A model generated the notes under the pieces. It saw only the letters and a list, made by a program, of their open reading frames with translations, was not told where the DNA came from and did no database searches. A stretch of 64,000 bases of DNA from JAJXWB01 sp037044955 (lineage in GTDB: Bacteria; Pseudomonadota; Alphaproteobacteria; Rhizobiales; Beijerinckiaceae), in assembly GCA_037044955.1 (NCBI GenBank), contig JBAOHX010000005.1:248001-312000 (forward strand), in the 5' to 3' direction. The position numbers and the translations under genes are program-made. Positions 18,177 to 26,678 of this stretch are shown here, one piece after another. How positions within the stretch are numbered: the first letter of the stretch is position 1; each line of letters opens with the position of its first letter.

Positions 18177-19442
18177 ATGATCGACGACGAACTGCCGCCA
18201 GCGCCCGCCAGGGCCCCGGAGCACGAACAGATCGCGGCGATCCCGCGCATCTCGATGCAGGCGTTCTGCGAAAGCTCCGAACTCGCCTCCGTCGTTTCGG
18301 ACGCCGCCGGCGACCGGCGCATGGACAAGGCGCACGTCAAGGTTCACATGGGCGGAGCGCCCGCCGCGATCGAGGCCTATCGCACGGCGCCCACGCCCAA
18401 CCTGATCGTGCTGGAGGTCGGCCCCGACCGCAGCAAGCTGCATTCCGACCTCGACGATCTCGCGCAGTTCTGCGACGCCGGAACGAAGGTCGTCATCGTC
18501 GGCCGCACCAACGACATCGCGCTCTATCGCGAACTGATGGCGCGCGGCATCAGCGAATATCTGGTGATGCCGCTCGACGTGCTCGACTTCATTCGGGCCG
18601 TGTCGACGCTCTATACGGGCCAAGGCGCGGACCCGCTCGGCCGCGTCATCGCCTTCGTCGGCGCCAAGGGCGGCGTCGGCTCCTCGACCATCGCGCACAA
18701 TGTCGGCTGGTCGATCGCGCGCGATCTCGAGGTCGAGACCGTGATCGTCGACATGGACCTCGCCTACGGCACGGCGGGGCTCGACTTCAACCAGGACCCG
18801 CCGCAAGGCATTTCCGACGCGGTCTTCGCGCCCGACCGCGTGGACGCGAACATGATCGACCGCCTGCTGTCGAAGTGCTCGGATCACCTGAGCCTGCTGG
18901 CGGCGTCGGCGACGCTCGACCGGGTCTACGATTTCGAGGACACCGCCTTCGACGCCATCTTCGACATTCTGCGCGCGAGCGTTCCCTGCATCATCGTCGA
19001 CATGCCGCATGTGTGGACGTCGTGGTCGAAGCGCGTGCTGACCGCGGCCGACGACGTCGTGGTGGTCGCCTCGCCCGATCTCGCCAACCTGCGCAACGCC
19101 AAGGGCCTGCTCGATATCCTGCGCGCCTCGCGGCCCAACGACCACAAGCCGCGGCTGGTGATGAACAATGTCGGCGTGCTCAAGCGGCCGGAAATCGAGT
19201 TGAAGGATTTCACCAAGGCGGTGGAGACCGACGCCATCGGCGTCATTCCGTTCGACGCCAAGCTCTTCGGCACGGCGACCAACAACGGCCAGATGATCGT
19301 CGAGGTCGACGCCGCGAGCAAGACCGGCGAAATCCTCGGCGATATCGGGCGCATCGTCATGGGCCGCGCCGAGGTCAAGAAGCAGAAGAAGACTTTGCTC
19401 GACCCCATCATGGCCCGCATCCTGAAACGCAAGGCGTCGTGA
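18177..19442 (+). CDS. cpaE: CpaE/TadZ pilus localisation ATPase-like protein
   Basis: A 421-residue cytoplasmic protein. An N-terminal atypical receiver-like domain (LIVLEVGPD, VVIVGRTND, ISEYLVMPL) is followed by a MinD/ParA-type domain whose P-loop is AFVGAKGGVGSST at about residue 160. Further ATPase motifs are VIVDMDLAYGTAGLDF and ADDVVVVASPDLANLRN. CpaE/TadZ proteins place the Tad machine at its cellular site and interact with the ATPase CpaF. ATG 18177 has GGAGG 8 nt upstream and follows cpaD closely. Confidence 0.93.
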   Translation: MIDDELPPAPARAPEHEQIAAIPRISMQAFCESSELASVVSDAAGDRRMDKAHVKVHMGGAPAAIEAYRTAPTPNLIVLEVGPDRSKLHSDLDDLAQFCDAGTKVVIVGRTNDIALYRELMARGISEYLVMPLDVLDFIRAVSTLYTGQGADPLGRVIAFVGAKGGVGSSTIAHNVGWSIARDLEVETVIVDMDLAYGTAGLDFNQDPPQGISDAVFAPDRVDANMIDRLLSKCSDHLSLLAASATLDRVYDFEDTAFDAIFDILRASVPCIIVDMPHVWTSWSKRVLTAADDVVVVASPDLANLRNAKGLLDILRASRPNDHKPRLVMNNVGVLKRPEIELKDFTKAVETDAIGVIPFDAKLFGTATNNGQMIVEVDAASKTGEILGDIGRIVMGRAEVKKQKKTLLDPIMARILKRKAS

Positions 19443-19486
19443 GCGCATGACCGGTCCGGTTCCGATCGACTGCGGGAGACACAGGC

Positions 19487-20920
19487 ATGTTCGGTAAGCG
19501 GCCGACATTCGGAAGCGGCGCGCAGCAGAAGCCCGCGGCCGCAGCGAGCGCCGAGTCGCGGCCCGCGGCGCAGGCCCAGAGCGCATCCAAGGCGCTGGCG
19601 CAGCCGTCTGCGCCCATGCCCGTCGAGACGCGGCGCTCGGACGAATATTACATCACGAAGAGCATGATCTTCGGCGCGCTGATCGAGGCGATCGACCTGG
19701 CGCAGCTCTCCAAGCTCGAGCCGGAGGCGGCGCGCGAGGAAATCCGCGACATCGTCAACGAGATCATCTCGATCAAGAACGTCGTGATGTCCATTTCGGA
19801 GCAGGAAGAACTGCTCGAGGACATCTGCAACGACGTGCTCGGTTACGGACCCCTCGAGCCGCTGCTGGCGCGCGACGACATCGCCGACATCATGGTCAAC
19901 GGCGCGCTCAAGACCTACATCGAAGTGTCCGGCAAGATTCAACTGACCAGCATCCGCTTTCGCGACAATGCGCAATTGATGAACATCTGCCAGCGCATCG
20001 TCAGCCAGGTGGGCCGGCGCGTCGACGAAGCCTCGCCGATCTGCGACGCGCGTCTCGCCGACGGCTCCCGCGTCAACGTGATCGCGCCGCCGCTCTCGAT
20101 CGACGGGCCCGCGCTCACCATCCGAAAGTTCCGCAAGGACAAATTGACGCTCGACCAGCTCGTGCGCTTCGCCTCCATTTCGGAAGCCGGCGGCGAGCTT
20201 CTGAAGATCATCGGGCGCGTGCGCTGCAATGTCCTCGTCTCCGGCGGCACGGGCTCCGGCAAGACGACGCTGCTGAACTGCCTCACCAACTACATCGACG
20301 GCGACGAGCGGGTCATCACCTGCGAAGACGCCGCCGAACTCCAGTTGCAGCAGCCGCACGTCGTGCGCCTCGAAACGCGCCCGCCGAATCTCGAAGGCAC
20401 CGGACAGGTCACCATGCGCGACCTCGTCAAGAACTGCCTGCGTATGCGCCCTGAACGCATCATCGTCGGCGAAGTGCGCGGACCCGAGGCGTTCGACCTG
20501 CTCCAGGCGATGAATACGGGCCACGACGGCTCGATGGGCACGCTGCACGCCAACTCGCCGCGCGAGGCTCTGAGCCGTCTCGAATCCATGATCACGATGG
20601 GCGGCTTCTCGCTGCCTTCGCGCACCATTCGCGAAATGATCGTCACATCGGTCGACGTGGTGGTGCAGGCCGCGCGCCTGCGCGACGGCTCGCGTCGCAT
20701 CACGCACGTCACGGAAGTGATGGGACTGGAAGGCGACGTCATCATCACCCAGGACCTGCTCGTCTACGACATAGCCGGCGAGGACGCGAACGGCCGCCTG
20801 ATCGGCCGGCATCGCTCGACCGGCGTCGGCAAGCCGCGCTTCTGGGATCGCGCGAAATATTACGGCGAGGAAGAACGCCTCGCCGCCGCGCTCGATGCGG
20901 GCGAAGTGGGCAACGACTAG
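19487..20920 (+). CDS. cpaF: CpaF/TadA pilus assembly ATPase
   Basis: A 477-residue secretion ATPase of the VirB11/GspE superfamily that powers both extension and retraction in Tad pili. Visible: N-terminal linker rich in Ala/Pro/Ser, then DVLGYGPLEPLLARDDI, the Walker A SGGTGSGKTTLLNCL at about residue 252, an Asp box with CEDAAELQLQQP, and GEVRGPEAFDLLQAMNTGH (Walker B/His region). ATG 19487 has GGGAG upstream. It is spaced 44 bp after cpaE and 15 bp before tadB. Confidence 0.95.
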   Translation: MFGKRPTFGSGAQQKPAAAASAESRPAAQAQSASKALAQPSAPMPVETRRSDEYYITKSMIFGALIEAIDLAQLSKLEPEAAREEIRDIVNEIISIKNVVMSISEQEELLEDICNDVLGYGPLEPLLARDDIADIMVNGALKTYIEVSGKIQLTSIRFRDNAQLMNICQRIVSQVGRRVDEASPICDARLADGSRVNVIAPPLSIDGPALTIRKFRKDKLTLDQLVRFASISEAGGELLKIIGRVRCNVLVSGGTGSGKTTLLNCLTNYIDGDERVITCEDAAELQLQQPHVVRLETRPPNLEGTGQVTMRDLVKNCLRMRPERIIVGEVRGPEAFDLLQAMNTGHDGSMGTLHANSPREALSRLESMITMGGFSLPSRTIREMIVTSVDVVVQAARLRDGSRRITHVTEVMGLEGDVIITQDLLVYDIAGEDANGRLIGRHRSTGVGKPRFWDRAKYYGEEERLAAALDAGEVGND

Positions 20921-20935
20921 TCGAATGGTGCGGGA

Positions 20936-21916
20936 ATGGAAGACCAGTCGCTGATCGTCACGATCCTGATGATGCTCGCCGTGGGCGGCGTGTTCTATGT
21001 CTTCGTCTATCCGTACCTCTCCGGTCAGGAAGCGGCGGAGAAGCGCCGCGCGCAATTCGAGACGGCCGGAAACGCCAAGGGCAAGCGCGGGGATCGCCAG
21101 GTCGATCCGACCAAGCGCCGGCAGCAAATTCTCGAAAGCGTTCGCGAACTCGAGAACGAGACGCGCAAGAAGAAGAACACGCTGGCCTCCAAGCTCCTGC
21201 AGGCCGGCGTGACGACCGACATCAAGAAATTCTACATGATCTCGGGCGGCGTGGGCCTCGGCGTCGCCTTCTTCACCCTCGTCATGAACGGCAACCCGAT
21301 CATTGCGCTCGGCGCGGGCGTGGCGGCGGGCCTCGGCCTGCCGCGCTGGGTCATCGGCTTTCTCACCAAGCGCCGCTTCAAGAAATTCCTCGCCGAGTTT
21401 CCCGGCGCCGTCGATATCATCATCCGCGGCGTGAAAGCCGGCCTGCCGCTCACGCAATGCGTCGGCATCATCGCGGCCGAAGCGCCCGAGCCCGTTCGCA
21501 GCGAGTTCCGCCGCATTCTGGAATCGCAGTCGATCGGCATGTCGATCGGCGAATCCTGCGATCGCATGGCCGAGAGCATGCCGCTGGCGGAAGCGAACTT
21601 CTTCTCCATCGTCGTCAATCTTCAGCAGAAGTCCGGCGGCAATCTCTCCGAGGCGCTCGGCAACCTGTCGCGCGTGCTGCGCGACCGCAAGAAAATGCGC
21701 CTGAAGGTCAACGCCATGTCGGCGGAAGCCAAGGCGTCGGCCGGCATCATCGGCTTCCTGCCGTTCGCGGTCTGCGGCCTCGTCTATCTGTCTTCGCCCG
21801 AATATCTCTCGCTTCTCTTCACTCACACGACCGGCCGCATCGTGCTCGGCTTCAGCGCAGTCTGGATGATGGTCGGCGTGCTGGTGATGCGCAAGATGAT
21901 TCAGTTCGACTTCTAG
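20936..21916 (+). CDS. tadB: TadB, inner-membrane platform protein (GspF domain)
   Basis: A 326-residue membrane protein with a type II secretion F domain. There is an N-terminal membrane segment (VTILMMLAVGGVFYVFVYPYL), a charged cytoplasmic linker, a central pair of hydrophobic segments, the F-domain sequence FPGAVDIIIRGVKAGLPL, and two C-terminal segments. With TadC it forms the inner-membrane platform on which CpaF acts. It lies 15 bp after cpaF and 24 bp before tadC. The start ATG 20936 is fixed by the N-terminal membrane segment. Confidence 0.92.
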   Translation: MEDQSLIVTILMMLAVGGVFYVFVYPYLSGQEAAEKRRAQFETAGNAKGKRGDRQVDPTKRRQQILESVRELENETRKKKNTLASKLLQAGVTTDIKKFYMISGGVGLGVAFFTLVMNGNPIIALGAGVAAGLGLPRWVIGFLTKRRFKKFLAEFPGAVDIIIRGVKAGLPLTQCVGIIAAEAPEPVRSEFRRILESQSIGMSIGESCDRMAESMPLAEANFFSIVVNLQQKSGGNLSEALGNLSRVLRDRKKMRLKVNAMSAEAKASAGIIGFLPFAVCGLVYLSSPEYLSLLFTHTTGRIVLGFSAVWMMVGVLVMRKMIQFDF

Positions 21917-21940
21917 CGGCCGCGTGGCCGAGGCCAATCG

Positions 21941-22921
21941 ATGATCACGCAGATTTACGAGAAGCTCAGCGATCCGACCACCGTGGTGGCGCTGCTGGTG
22001 GCCATCGCGGTCGTCGCCACGATCCTGACGATCGCCATGCCGCTTCTCGATTCCGATTCGCTCTCCAAGCGCATGAAGTCGGTGGCGAGCGAACGCGAGA
22101 AGATCAGGGCGCGCGAGCGCGAGCGGCTTGCGGCGCGCGACAAGGCCCCGGCGCTGCGCATGCAGCCCAAGGCGTACATGCGCCAGCTCGTCGACAATTT
22201 CAGTCTGGAGAAGTGGCTCGGCACCGAGGAGGCCAAGTCGCAACTGACCATGGCGGGTTTTCGCGGCCGGCAGGCCGAAGTGGCGTTCCTGTTCTTCCGC
22301 GCCATCGCGCCCATCGCGCTGTTCGTCGTCGTCCTGATCTACATGTTGCTGTTCTTCGGTTCGGACATGCCGCTCGTCACCAAGTTCGGCGCGGCCCTCG
22401 CCGGCGCCTATCTCGGGCTGAAAGCGCCGGAAATTTTCCTGAAGAACAAGATCTCCAAGCGTCAGGCGTCGATGCGGCGCGCCTTCCCCGATGCGATGGA
22501 CCTCATTCTGATCTGCGTCGAATCCGGCATGTCGGTCGAGCACGGCTTCCGCAAGGTTTCGAGCGAGATCGGCGTGCAGTCGATCGAGATGGCCGAGGAA
22601 TTTGCGCTGACGACGGCCGAACTGTCCTACCTGCCGGATCGTCGCCAGGCTTTCGAGAACCTCGCCACGCGGACCGGGGTCGACGGCCTGAAGCAGGTGT
22701 CGACCGTGCTGATCCAGGCCGAGAAATACGGCACGCCGCTCGGTCAGGCGCTGCGCGTCGTCTCGCAGGAGGGCCGCGACGCGCGCCTGCTCGAAGCCGA
22801 GCGCAAGGCCGCCGCGCTGCCGCCGAAACTCACCGTGCCGATGATCGTGTTCTTCCTGCCGGTGCTGTTCGCGGTGATCCTGACGCCGGCGATCATCCAG
22901 ATGTCGGAAAAGCTGATGTGA
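21941..22921 (+). CDS. tadC: TadC, inner-membrane platform protein (GspF domain)
   Basis: A 326-residue partner of TadB and the last gene of the plus-strand Tad operon. It has an N-terminal membrane segment (VVALLVAIAVVATILTIAMPLL), two central hydrophobic segments, the F-domain sequence FPDAMDLILICVESGMSVEHGF, and a C-terminal membrane segment (LTVPMIVFFLPVLFAVILTPAI). A 124-bp gap separates it from the convergent TPR gene; that gap contains an imperfect GC hairpin but no T-run. Confidence 0.92.
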   Translation: MITQIYEKLSDPTTVVALLVAIAVVATILTIAMPLLDSDSLSKRMKSVASEREKIRARERERLAARDKAPALRMQPKAYMRQLVDNFSLEKWLGTEEAKSQLTMAGFRGRQAEVAFLFFRAIAPIALFVVVLIYMLLFFGSDMPLVTKFGAALAGAYLGLKAPEIFLKNKISKRQASMRRAFPDAMDLILICVESGMSVEHGFRKVSSEIGVQSIEMAEEFALTTAELSYLPDRRQAFENLATRTGVDGLKQVSTVLIQAEKYGTPLGQALRVVSQEGRDARLLEAERKAAALPPKLTVPMIVFFLPVLFAVILTPAIIQMSEKLM

Positions 22922-23045
22922 GGCGACGGCGGCGGCGCTCCTCGGCCGCCGCGACCCGCGCGCGACGAGCGCGTGCGCTGCGCGAACCTTGTCGCGCGGC
23001 GACGGCGAGGATGGATTGCTTGAAAGACGCCGCGCGAGATCGGCT

Positions 23046-23906
23046 TCAGTCGGCCGCGGACGTCTTGACGGCCGCGCCCTTGGCCTTGGCCGGCGGCTTG
23101 CGATCGAACTGGCGGATCGCGCTCCAGGTGTTCGACTGCGAGATCATGCGGCGGATTTCGGCGACATTGGAAGCCGCGTCCGCCGGGCGCAGATCGCGGC
23201 GGGACACTTCTTCCGCCTCGCCGAACTTGCCCTGAAGGGCGAGGACGAGCGCCAGGTTCTGGCGCACCCGCATATCGGCGGCCGGCTGGCCCGCGGCCTG
23301 GCGCAACGTCGATTCCGCCATCGGCAGATTGCGGGAGAGCGCGTGGGAAAGGCCGAGGTTCGAGAGAACGGCCGGATCGTCGGGACGGATCTTGAGAGCG
23401 GCGTTGTAATATTCGCGCGCGCGCTCGTGATCGCCCAACTGGTCTGCGACCGATCCTTGCGCCGACAGCACCGACCAGTTCGGGCGCTCCGGCGTGTGGG
23501 CGTTTTCCAGAACCTTGGCCGCTTCCTGCAACTTGCCGTCGTCAGCCAGCGCCTTGCCGTAGGCGCCGAGCACCTCCATGTCGCGCGGATGCGAGATCGC
23601 CGCGCCGCGCAGCACGGCGACCGCCTGCGAATGCTGGGTGAGGGCGCGCAGCGCGCGCGCATAATTCATGGCGACGCGCTTGTCGGTTCTGTCGGAATCG
23701 TAGCGGCGGCCCCATTCCTCCGCGTATCTGCGCAGGGCGGCGTCCGAGCTGGGCAGCGAATCGCTGCCGCCGATGGAGCCGGTGACATCGGACATGGACG
23801 GCCGGTTGCAGCCGCCGAGGCTCACGCCGATCGCAAGGGCGATGGCGGCGACCGATATGGCTGCGAAAACCGGGCGAGGGCGCTTGGCGACGGAAAAGGC
23901 GGGCAC
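23046..23906 (-). CDS. TPR-repeat lipoprotein (TadD-like)
   Basis: A 286-residue lipoprotein: signal sequence with lipobox LGGC (Cys near residue 33), then tandem tetratricopeptide repeats. Recognisable helices are YARALRALTQHSQAVAVLRG, YGKALADDGKLQEAAKVLEN and YYNAALKIRPDDPAVLSNLG. The Lys/Ala tail is basic. TPR lipoproteins of this kind (TadD) accompany Tad loci and help the secretin reach the outer membrane. It is convergent with tadC and divergent from the aminopeptidase gene. The TadD assignment rests on position plus fold, not on a unique motif. Confidence 0.82.
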   Translation of the reverse strand: MPAFSVAKRPRPVFAAISVAAIALAIGVSLGGCNRPSMSDVTGSIGGSDSLPSSDAALRRYAEEWGRRYDSDRTDKRVAMNYARALRALTQHSQAVAVLRGAAISHPRDMEVLGAYGKALADDGKLQEAAKVLENAHTPERPNWSVLSAQGSVADQLGDHERAREYYNAALKIRPDDPAVLSNLGLSHALSRNLPMAESTLRQAAGQPAADMRVRQNLALVLALQGKFGEAEEVSRRDLRPADAASNVAEIRRMISQSNTWSAIRQFDRKPPAKAKGAAVKTSAAD

Positions 23907-23951
23907 GTGTCTCGATCCGGGCTTGCGGGAACGGTCCCCTGAGCAATAAAG

Positions 23952-23976
23952 CGTTAACCCTAATCGAGGGTTAACG
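23952..23976. promoter_or_regulatory. Perfect 10-bp palindrome in the TPR/aminopeptidase divergent promoter
   Basis: CGTTAACCCT (23952-23961) and AGGGTTAACG (23967-23976) are perfect inverted copies with a 5-nt spacer. They sit in the 89-bp gap between the divergent starts at 23906 and 23996. The arrangement suits a dimeric repressor or activator; the GTTAACC core also resembles CtrA half-sites. Which protein binds is unknown. Confidence 0.55.
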
Positions 23977-23995
23977 AACCTATCCGGAGCGCCTC

Positions 23996-25388
23996 ATGCC
24001 TCTCGTTCTCGGCGATCCCACGCGCAATTCCATTCCGATCGTGCTGACGAGCAGGTCCCGGCTGCGGCGCACGCTGGACGCGCTGTCGCCGGAGGCGCGC
24101 GCCTACGCCAACGCCACCGCCTACGACGGGTCGGCCGGCGCGCATCTGATCGTGCCGAACGCCAAGGGCGCCGTAGCGGCGGTCCTTTTCGGCCTCGCCG
24201 ATCCCGGCGGGGCCCGAATCGATCCCATGGCTTTCGGGCGGCTCGCGACGCTCCTGCCGCGCGGCCGCTATCGAATCGCCGAAGACGCGGACGCCCCCGA
24301 ACACGCCGAACTCGCCTTCCTGCTCTCGGCGTACAAGTTCGCGCGCTACCGCAAGCCGAAGCCGCACGAGGCCGTGCTCGAGGCGCCGCGCGGCGCGAAA
24401 CGCGCCCGCGTCGAATCCATCGCCGAAGCCGTGGCGCTGGGGCGCGACCTCATCAACACGCCGGCCAACGACATGGGGCCGGACGCGCTGGAGCGCGCGG
24501 CGACCGCGCTCGCCAAGAGTTTCGGCGCCCGCGTGAAAGTCGTGCGCGGCGATGCGCTGAAGGACGGGTTTCCGCTTGTCCACGCCGTGGGCAAGGGCGC
24601 GGCGCAACCGCCGCGCCTCGTCGACATCAATTGGGGACCGCGCAAGGGCGGCCCGAAGGTCACTCTGGTCGGCAAGGGCGTGTGCTTCGACACGGGCGGC
24701 CTCGACATCAAGCCCGGCGCCTCGATGCTGCTGATGAAGAAGGACATGGGCGGGGCTGCGAGCGCGCTGGCCGCGGCTTCGATGATCATGTCCGCGAAAC
24801 TGCCGGTGCGCTTGCGCGTAATCCTGCCGATCGTGGAGAATTCCGTCTCGGCGCAATCCTTCCGTCCCGGCGACATCTATCCGAGCCGCGCCGGCCTCAC
24901 CGTCGAGATCGGCAATACGGACGCCGAAGGCCGCCTCATCCTCGCCGACGCGCTGGCGCTGGCCGACGAGGACGAACCCGACCTGTTGGTCGACTTCGCG
25001 ACGCTGACCGGCGCCGCGCGCGTCGCGCTCGGTCCCGACCTGCCGGCCTTCTTCACCAACGACGAGAAGCTCGCCGCCGATATTTCCGCCGCAGGCGATA
25101 CGGCCGCCGACCCGGTCTGGCGGCTGCCGCTCTGGGCGCCCTACGACGCGCTGCTCGACAGCAAGGCCGCCGATCTCAACAATGTATCGAGCGGGCCTTT
25201 CGCCGGCGCGATCGTCGCCGCCATGTTCCTCAAGCGCTTCGTGCGCAAGACCGGGGCGTGGGCGCATTTCGACGTCTACAATTGGTCCAGTCTCCGCCAA
25301 GCCCGGCCGTCCGGAGGGCGGCGAGATCCAGGCCGCGCGCCTCATCTTCGAACTCGTCGGCCGACGCATGGCGGCCATTGCGGGCTGA
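23996..25388 (+). CDS. M17-family leucyl aminopeptidase, frameshifted near the 3' end
   Basis: A cytosolic dizinc leucyl aminopeptidase of about 463 residues that removes N-terminal residues from peptides. Metal and catalytic motifs are clear: GKGVCFDTGGLDIKPG, MKKDMGGAA and the family signature NTDAEGRLILADAL; LINTPANDMGP precedes them. The frame breaks at about 25286-25291 in NWS; with one base removed it reads SAKPGRPEGGEIQAARL and ends at 25388 (MAAIAG). The shift is close to the end, so the enzyme core is intact either way. It is followed by the MarR-like and NlpC/P60 genes, a peptide-turnover context. PepA versus PepB type is not decided here. Confidence 0.9.
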
Positions 25389-25452
25389 GCGGAATGACCC
25401 TTAATAGGGATTTAGTACGCCTACGAAATAATCCGCGGAGCGAGGCGCGATC

Positions 25453-25815
25453 ATGTCCATCGTTCTTTCTCCGCAGCAGGCGCTGCGGCTCCTGTCCGAT
25501 GTGGCGCTCGACGTCGTGCGCGAGAAGGGTCCGCAGGGACATCCGGACTTCACCTTCCGGCAATTGTCGGTCCTGATGACGATCTACCTGGAAAAGCCGC
25601 CGCACACCGTGCGCGGCATCGCCGCGCGGCTCGGCGTGACCAAGCCGGTCGTCACGCGCGCGCTCGATTCGCTCGGCGCGCTGGAACTGGTGACGCGCCG
25701 CCGCGACGAAGCCGACCGCCGCAACGTCATCGTGCAGAGGACGGTGAAAGGCGCGCTGTTCGTCGAACAACTCGGCGATCTCGTGGCGGAAAGAGCGAAG
25801 GGACTTGCGCCGTGA
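25453..25815 (+). CDS. MarR-like winged-helix transcriptional regulator
   Basis: A 120-residue winged-helix protein. The HTH core is VRGIAARLGVTKPVVTRALDS, followed by the wing LVTRRRDEADRRNVIVQRT, as in MarR proteins. The helices before it (FTFRQLSVLMTIYLEKP) fit the fold. It is shorter than typical MarR proteins (about 140-150) and has little C-terminal dimerisation helix. ATG 25453 is preceded by a GGAGCGAGG element. The stop overlaps the GTG start of the next gene (GTGA), so it is coupled to the NlpC/P60 peptidase. Its ligand is unknown. Confidence 0.78.
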   Translation: MSIVLSPQQALRLLSDVALDVVREKGPQGHPDFTFRQLSVLMTIYLEKPPHTVRGIAARLGVTKPVVTRALDSLGALELVTRRRDEADRRNVIVQRTVKGALFVEQLGDLVAERAKGLAP

Positions 25816-26676
25816 CGCCATTCGACAAGCGGTTGACGCCGGCGCGGCCCGATCTCGCCGCCGCGCATCTGAAGGGAAAGGTCGAGGCCGCGCGTTTCGT
25901 CGAGGGCGTGCGGATGCAGGTCGCAGCGCCCATCGCCGACCTGAAGAGCGCGCCGACGCCGGACGCCGGCCTCGATACGCAGGCGCTCGCGGGCGAAATC
26001 GTCATGGTGTACGAGCGCGAGGAAGGCTGGGCCTGGGTGCAGCTCGCTGGCGATTCCTACGTCGGCTATCTCCCGGAACTCGCGCTTGCCGCCGACATTG
26101 TCGCGCCGACGCATCGCGTCGCGACGCGCGCGACCTTCGTCTATCCGGCCGCCAACATGAAGCAGCCGGTGGTCGAAACGCTGCCGTTCGGCGCCTATGG
26201 TCGCGGTTGTCGACGTATCCGGCGATTTCGCGCGGCTTGCACGCGGTGGTTTCGTTTTCGCGCGCCACCTCGCCCCGGTCGATTCTCGCGAAAAGGATTT
26301 CGTCGCCGTCGCGGAGGGCATGATCGGCGCGCCCTATCTGTGGGGCGGCAAGACGCCGCTGGGCGTCGACTGTTCCGGGCTGGTGCAATCGTCGCTGGCG
26401 GCCTGCGGCGTCGCCGCGCCGCGCGACACGGACATGCAGGCCAAGGGGCTCGGCGAACATCTGCCGATCGCCGACGACCTCGCGCATCTCCAGCGCGGCG
26501 ATCTCGTGTTCTGGAAGGGCCATGTCGGCGTCATGCGCGACGCCGACACGCTGCTGCACGCCAACGGCCATCACATGCTGGTGGCGAGCGAACCGCTCGC
26601 GCAAGCGCGCGAACGCATCGCGCGCAATTCTTTCGGCGCGATCACGGCGATCAAGCGGCTCGCGGCATCGGCCTGA
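25812..26676 (+). CDS. NlpC/P60 (C40) cell-wall peptidase with SH3 domain, frameshifted
   Basis: A peptidoglycan endopeptidase-type protein of about 287 residues. The N-terminal half carries a bacterial SH3-like domain (GEIVMVYEREEGWAWVQLA, YVGYLPEL). The C-terminal half is an NlpC/P60 domain with catalytic Cys in LGVDCSGLVQ and His in FWKGHVGVM, preceded by GAPYLWGG. There is no signal peptide, so it may act on recycled muropeptides in the cytoplasm. GTG 25812 overlaps the upstream stop. An extra T at 26196 breaks the frame between the domains (GCC-T-ATG); the protein resumes at MVAVVDVSGDF. Convergent with deoA, 2 bp between stops. Confidence 0.87.
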
Positions 26677-26678
26677 GA

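Noticed and set aside
18926..22543. Very long antisense open frame (about 1200 codons) across cpaE, cpaF, tadB and tadC
   Set aside because: It is the complement of four well-identified genes, Asp/Arg/His-rich without any motif; long antisense frames are expected in high-GC coding DNA.
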